From NCBI GenBank assembly GCA_041658955.1, contig JBAZZE010000021.1, positions 1-17,062 of the forward strand: a stretch of 17,062 nt of DNA. Direction: 5' to 3'. Below are positions 14,251 through 17,062 of the stretch, in pieces. Origin of the DNA: UBA2283 sp041658955 (GTDB taxonomy: Bacteria > Patescibacteriota > Microgenomatia > UBA12405). Position numbers and translations under genes: made by a program. Within the stretch, counting starts at the first letter, position 1, and each line of letters begins with the position of its first letter. The notes under the pieces were generated by a model that worked only from the letters and a program-made list of their open reading frames with translations, searched no databases and was not told the origin of the DNA.

Positions 14251-15410
14251 AGGAATAATAATTTTATATTTGTCAGAAGATCATCGATATTGGCTGAAGT
14301 AGTGACTAAGTTGGTTAGTTTTTCAATACTAATATTTACCTGAGTACCAGTATCCCTTAGCCGAATAAATAGTTGGTTATTCTTATCAACAACTACCGAA
14401 AATAAGATACCCATCAGATCGATAGTCTGATATCTTCGAGTCATGGATTCTTGAGTCAAAAGTGGAGTCTGACCAAATTTATTATTAAATATTGGAATTA
14501 CTTTAGAATTAACAAAATCAGCTGACTCAGATTTGTTTACTGGCAATATAGCAAAAGCATAGGGAGAAACTGTAGTAGTTAGATTTCGATATTCACGATC
14601 ACCATCTAGGGATAGTGAATGTTTTAGGATGACTAATAAAGGTCTATCAGTCGAAAAGGATATCTCGAAATCATGGGGGTACTGATTTGCTTCTGAAGTT
14701 TTTGATTGACTGGTTATGTTATGAGCTTTAAAATCGTGGTCTTTACGATACTGGATACCCAATAACTCAAGATCTTCTTCGCCAGGATTTCGATAATAAA
14801 GTCCATATGCTTTTGAAGCATAAAACGGTTGATCTGGACCAACCTTTTCGGAAAAAACAAGCGAATCATGGGGAATACCAATAGATTCCATGAATTGAAA
14901 AGCTAAGTCTTTAAGATACTCAATAGTTTTATCAAAATCGTAGTCGAGTTGGGTAAAAATCAAATGACCTTCGTGAGCAGTATATTGTCGGGTACGAGTT
15001 TGCCATTCGGTCTGAAGATCATTGGGGAGAGATATGCCTGATAAAAAGACTTTGATAGGTTCATAACCCTTAAAATGGGCACTTAAAAGTGGGTAAAGAC
15101 TAAAAACTGTCGTAGCAATCTCAGGACGACCACATAGCTTGACACCGTCAGAAGTAGATGTGGTGAACATCTCATCAGAGTGCCGGGAGTAATGCCCGCT
15201 AGATTCCCAGGCTTTTGTGGGGTACAAAACAGGTGTTTCGATTTCAAAGAAGTTTTCTTTTAAAAAAATTTGACGGTATGCCGATTCAATTTTGTTTTTT
15301 AAGGCTTTACCAGTTGGTCCATAAACCATAAAACCGTTGACACCATAGGAGTGATTTTCAGGGCCCCAAAGAAATCCAGATTCTCGTAGTTCTAGCTTAA
15401 GTTTTACAAT
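14247..15410 (-). CDS. Glycyl-tRNA-synthetase-like class II paralogue, motif 2 degenerate
   Basis: The protein matches the alpha2 (eukaryote/archaeal-type) GlyRS plan: a VYGPTGKALKNKI start region, WESSGHYSRHSDEM (motif 1 region), LCGRPEIATTVF (like LRPETAQ), LLGIQYRKDHDFKAH (like VVGIADRSDYDL), FSTDRPLLVIL (motif 3, Arg kept), and a C-terminal anticodon-domain-like part with PYAFAILPVN and TRRYQTIDLMGILFSVVVD. In motif 2 the usual FRNE is FLSG, so the ATP-binding arginine is missing, although RTRQYTAHE keeps the later Arg and Glu. The first ATG is at 15329, but homology continues upstream (SGFLWGPENHSYGVNGF) to about 15380 and the frame is open to 15431. The only plausible start there is ATT at 15408-15410, giving 387 residues. 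At about 360-390 residues it is shorter than a usual GlyRS. It is probably not a normal tRNA synthetase; amino-acid ligation to another acceptor is inference. Confidence 0.75.
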   Translation of the reverse strand: MVKLKLELRESGFLWGPENHSYGVNGFMVYGPTGKALKNKIESAYRQIFLKENFFEIETPVLYPTKAWESSGHYSRHSDEMFTTSTSDGVKLCGRPEIATTVFSLYPLLSAHFKGYEPIKVFLSGISLPNDLQTEWQTRTRQYTAHEGHLIFTQLDYDFDKTIEYLKDLAFQFMESIGIPHDSLVFSEKVGPDQPFYASKAYGLYYRNPGEEDLELLGIQYRKDHDFKAHNITSQSKTSEANQYPHDFEISFSTDRPLLVILKHSLSLDGDREYRNLTTTVSPYAFAILPVNKSESADFVNSKVIPIFNNKFGQTPLLTQESMTRRYQTIDLMGILFSVVVDKNNQLFIRLRDTGTQVNISIEKLTNLVTTSANIDDLLTNIKLLFL

Positions 15411-15463
15411 ACTCTTATTCGTATGATGAAATTACAAATAATGTTGATTTTATCGTATTTTAG

Positions 15464-16264
15464 TTACTTAAGCAACCGGCAGAGTGTTTGATAGTTCTGA
15501 TTATTTAAATGCTCAAAGGATGTGTATAAAATTGAGTCTGGTAGTTCCATTTCGGAGATAATTTTTCGAGCTTCGTTTTTGGTAAGTGGCGAGGATTGAA
15601 ACTTAATAAGTGCCTCGGTAAGAGCATTTTTGACTAATGGGCTATGAGAAGCGGTCAAAAACAACTGTTTAGCTAGAAAAAGCCCTCTAGATTCGTAGTC
15701 ATACTCTGGCCGGTGGGTTAATCTAATTAGTGCTGATTTAGTTCTTGGAGGTGGATTGAACTCAGTTCGGTCTACCCAACTGATTATTTCTGGTACAAAA
15801 AAAGTATTAACTAAAAACGATAGCTTACCAAAATACTTAGATTCTGGATCAACCGTAGTCGCTTCGTAAGCAAATTTGTCACCTACAAGTAGAATACACC
15901 CAGAGATGGGCTGTTTTATCAGCTTATGAAGTAGTGGTTCCGTGATGTGATAAGGAATATTGCCAACTATCCATGGGAGTGAGTAATACTTGAAGTCAAA
16001 TTTGAGAATATCACCAATATGAACTTTTAGCTTTGGAAATGGTCGGGTTAGGCCATCGAGACTTTCAAAAAAACGGTCGTCAATTTCTATGGCAGTTATA
16101 TTTTTGGCTGCTTTAACTAGTTTTTCGGTTAATTGACCTTGTCCAGCTCCCAGCTCGATGATATCGGAATTCTCGGGAACTTGAGCAGCAATTAAGTTCA
16201 GGATTCGTGGATTGATTAGAAAATGCTGACCAATTGAGGTATTCGGTGAATTGTTAGTGTTCAC
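15464..16264 (-). CDS. ksgA: KsgA/Dim1/Erm-family rRNA adenine N6-dimethyltransferase
   Basis: The 266-residue SAM-dependent RNA methyltransferase has SIGQHFLINPRILNLI (10-25; family GQ-FL-D/N), motif I IELGAGQGQLTEKLV (36-50), the acidic motif II AIEIDDRF (58-65), and the catalytic NIPYHITEPLL (102-112), the N-I/L-P-Y target-adenine pocket. KsgA dimethylates two adjacent adenines near the 3' end of 16S rRNA. The segment after it, LLVGDKFAYEATTVDPESKYFGKLSF, is diverged from the usual QKEVAERL form, so an Erm-like or specialised role cannot be excluded. It begins 2 nt after the 83-aa gene and is followed 53 nt later by the synthetase-like gene. Whether it is the only ksgA of the genome is not visible here. 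Confidence 0.85.
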   Translation of the reverse strand: MNTNNSPNTSIGQHFLINPRILNLIAAQVPENSDIIELGAGQGQLTEKLVKAAKNITAIEIDDRFFESLDGLTRPFPKLKVHIGDILKFDFKYYSLPWIVGNIPYHITEPLLHKLIKQPISGCILLVGDKFAYEATTVDPESKYFGKLSFLVNTFFVPEIISWVDRTEFNPPPRTKSALIRLTHRPEYDYESRGLFLAKQLFLTASHSPLVKNALTEALIKFQSSPLTKNEARKIISEMELPDSILYTSFEHLNNQNYQTLCRLLK

Positions 16265-16266
16265 AA

Positions 16267-16518
16267 TTATTTATACCTCAAGTATGCCTTACCAGTATGG
16301 CGGGTTGCCTGTCGCCTTTCAGCCTCCATTCTTTCTGCTTCTCCTGGCAATATAGTTTGACCTCTTCTACCAGCGGGCATATTGGCAATCGCAGTCCAAA
16401 ATTTTCCCTGTTCTTCAGCGATTTGAGCTGAATTCATATTAGTATCGATGTTAAATTGAGTGTCCTCATCAATATAGAATGTAATAGTAGCTTCGGCGGT
16501 TGATCTTTTTTTAGACAT
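16267..16518 (-). CDS. Small conserved-looking hypothetical protein, 83 aa
   Basis: I do not recognise this protein. It is charged and soluble, with no membrane segment or signal. Residues 8-25 look like a beta strand pair (EATITFYIDEDTQFNIDT) and the C-terminal half is rich in Arg and Glu, probably helical (GEAERMEAERRQATRH). It is the first gene of the minus-strand operon, 2 nt before the ksgA-family gene, and its ATG is 5 nt after a perfect TATAAT preceded by TGG. Promoter, spacing and coding-like composition make it a likely real gene. Confidence 0.7.
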   Translation of the reverse strand: MSKKRSTAEATITFYIDEDTQFNIDTNMNSAQIAEEQGKFWTAIANMPAGRRGQTILPGEAERMEAERRQATRHTGKAYLRYK

Positions 16519-16523
16519 AAAAT

Positions 16524-16532
16524 ATTATACCA
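16524..16532 (-). promoter_or_regulatory. Extended -10 promoter of the ksgA-queC operon, leaderless type
   Basis: On the minus strand TGGTATAAT (16524-16532) is an exact extended -10. Five nucleotides (ATTTT) separate it from the ATG of the 83-aa gene, so the mRNA should start at the start codon. A second TATAAT overlaps just upstream (16534-16539). No good -35 is seen. The sequence TATGGTATAAT is identical to the minus-strand half of the palindromic promoter at 10474-10497. Confidence 0.55.
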
Positions 16533-16564
16533 TATTATAGGGTTTTTAAGCGTATCAAAAATAC

Positions 16565-16593
16565 AATATCCCCGGAATCTTTCCGGGGATATT
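16565..16593 (-). terminator. Rho-independent terminator
   Basis: A perfect 13-bp stem (AATATCCCCGGAA pairing with TTCCGGGGATATT) closes a 3-nt loop. On the minus strand it is followed by GTATTTTTG, a short T-run; on the plus strand no T-run follows. It lies about 24 nt after the stop of the 43-aa ORF and before the promoter of the 83-aa gene, separating the two minus-strand units. Confidence 0.75.
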
Positions 16594-16616
16594 TGGTATT
16601 AAAACCAGTTTTCAAA

Positions 16617-16748
16617 CTACAGTAAATTACGTCGGGAACCGGAGCCAGATCCCTTTGGGCCGGGAACAGGATTTGCATCTGGACTTGGCATTGGAGGTGG
16701 ATCCGCTGTAACAATAGAACGATTGAAGGTTAAAGTTTCTATCTTCAT
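16617..16748 (-). CDS. Small Pro/Gly/Ser-rich ORF, 43 aa
   Basis: An ATG at 16746-16748 opens 43 codons ending in TAG. The N-terminal half is ordinary (MKIETLTFNRSIVTA). The C-terminal half is low in hydrophobics and rich in Pro, Gly and Ser (DPPPMPSPDANPVPGPKG, then a GSGSGSRR-like tail). No signal or membrane helix is seen. It lies between the stop of a small membrane protein gene and a strong terminator, which suggests a transcribed short gene. I do not recognise the family. A small regulatory or secreted peptide is possible, and a chance ORF cannot be ruled out. Confidence 0.45.
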   Translation of the reverse strand: MKIETLTFNRSIVTADPPPMPSPDANPVPGPKGSGSGSRRNLL

Positions 16749-16804
16749 TCAATAATAATTGATAACACTTTAATGTATCACAAATATGTATCGCCTGGAA
16801 AGGG

Positions 16805-17062
16805 TTATTTTTTGACAAACATCTTTTTAGGGGGTGATCTTCGGGGAGGCGTAAGGTCAAGAGACTCGACAGTTTTTGGAATAGTGACGATAATTTTTGA
16901 AGATGATTTCTTAGGTTTTGAATGAGGGATATGTTCTTTGGTGAACTTAGAAAAATACTTTTGAAGTTTATTTTTGAGATCGACAAAAACATCAGAACGA
17001 TTGTTTTTATAAATATAAATAGCGACTACAGCTCCAATAACTGCACCTAAAAATATACCAAA
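16805..17062 (-). CDS. Small single-pass membrane protein (YtxH-like), N-terminus beyond window
   Basis: The minus frame is open from the last base of the window to a TAA at 16805-16807, giving 85 residues. It begins within a glycine-spaced hydrophobic helix (FGIFLGAVIGAVVAIYIY) of the kind found in YtxH-like proteins, followed by KNNRSDVFVDLKNKLQKYFSKF, probably an amphipathic or coiled segment, and a basic, Pro-rich tail ending in KKMFVKK. The start codon lies to the right of the window. An overlapping open frame at 16627-16992 on the same strand is less protein-like and is rejected. Function is unknown; the cytoplasmic tail is positively charged. Confidence 0.65.
   Translation of the reverse strand, partial: FGIFLGAVIGAVVAIYIYKNNRSDVFVDLKNKLQKYFSKFTKEHIPHSKPKKSSSKIIVTIPKTVESLDLTPPRRSPPKKMFVKK

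Noticed and set aside
16627..16992. 121-aa open frame on the minus strand
   Set aside because: Low-complexity Ser/Leu/Lys-rich translation with no domain. It overlaps a better frame (16805-17062) with a clear membrane helix, and the 43-aa ORF lies in its 3' part.
1..17062. CRISPR array, insertion sequence or transposase, prophage genes
   Set aside because: No regularly spaced repeats, no terminal inverted repeats flanking a transposase, and no integrase or phage structural genes seen.
1..17062. Alternative genetic code with TGA as glycine or tryptophan
   Set aside because: TGA ends several well-bounded genes (GNAT, G1PDH-like, DegT, methyltransferase), and no homology continues past these stops.

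Overview
The window is about 17 kb of compact, AT-rich bacterial DNA with short intergenic gaps, many ATGA-type or small overlaps, few Shine-Dalgarno sequences, and -10 boxes lying only 5-6 nt before some start codons. It has a minimal alanyl-tRNA synthetase without the C-terminal domain and a large acidic-linker membrane protein. This style suits a Candidate Phyla Radiation (Patescibacteria) genome, most like Microgenomates; that assignment is inference. TGA is used as a stop, so the Gracilibacteria-type code is unlikely.

Layout. Positions 1-3585 (minus strand): a GNAT acetyltransferase, alaS, and a membrane-anchored protein cut by the left edge. Positions 3693-9420 (plus strand): a sigma70-like promoter, a structured leader RNA of about 97 nt, then a tight operon of folE, queD, queE, a glycerol-1-phosphate-dehydrogenase-like enzyme, a PIG-L deacetylase, a DegT aminotransferase and a GT4 glycosyltransferase. 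A Gfo/Idh/MocA oxidoreductase (minus) converges on and overlaps the glycosyltransferase, and shares a palindromic divergent promoter with a methyltransferase (plus). Positions 11206-16518 (minus): a second tight operon reading, in transcription order, an 83-aa protein, a KsgA/Dim1-family rRNA methyltransferase, a GlyRS-like class II synthetase paralogue, an HDAC-family deacetylase, a radical SAM protein and queC. The right edge holds a strong terminator, a 43-aa Pro/Gly-rich ORF and the end of a small membrane protein.

How the genes may work together. folE, queD, queE and queC make up the complete GTP-to-preQ0 (7-cyano-7-deazaguanine) route, split between two convergent operons. queF, tgt and queA are not in the window. 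Between and beside these genes lies a set typical of amino-sugar or pseudoglycoside assembly: oxidoreductase, PLP aminotransferase, N-deacetylase, glycosyltransferase and a dehydroquinate-synthase-fold enzyme. There is also an aminoacyl-tRNA-synthetase paralogue that has lost the motif 2 arginine, a second deacetylase, a radical SAM enzyme and a methyltransferase. The most interesting reading is an undescribed pathway that makes a decorated deazaguanine or an aminoacylated amino-glycoside, by analogy with the GT4 / PIG-L / synthetase-paralogue / GNAT logic of mycothiol synthesis. The plainer alternative is ordinary queuosine-precursor genes beside a surface-glycan island. The leader RNA in front of folE contains two similar tandem stem units and matches no riboswitch class I can recognise.
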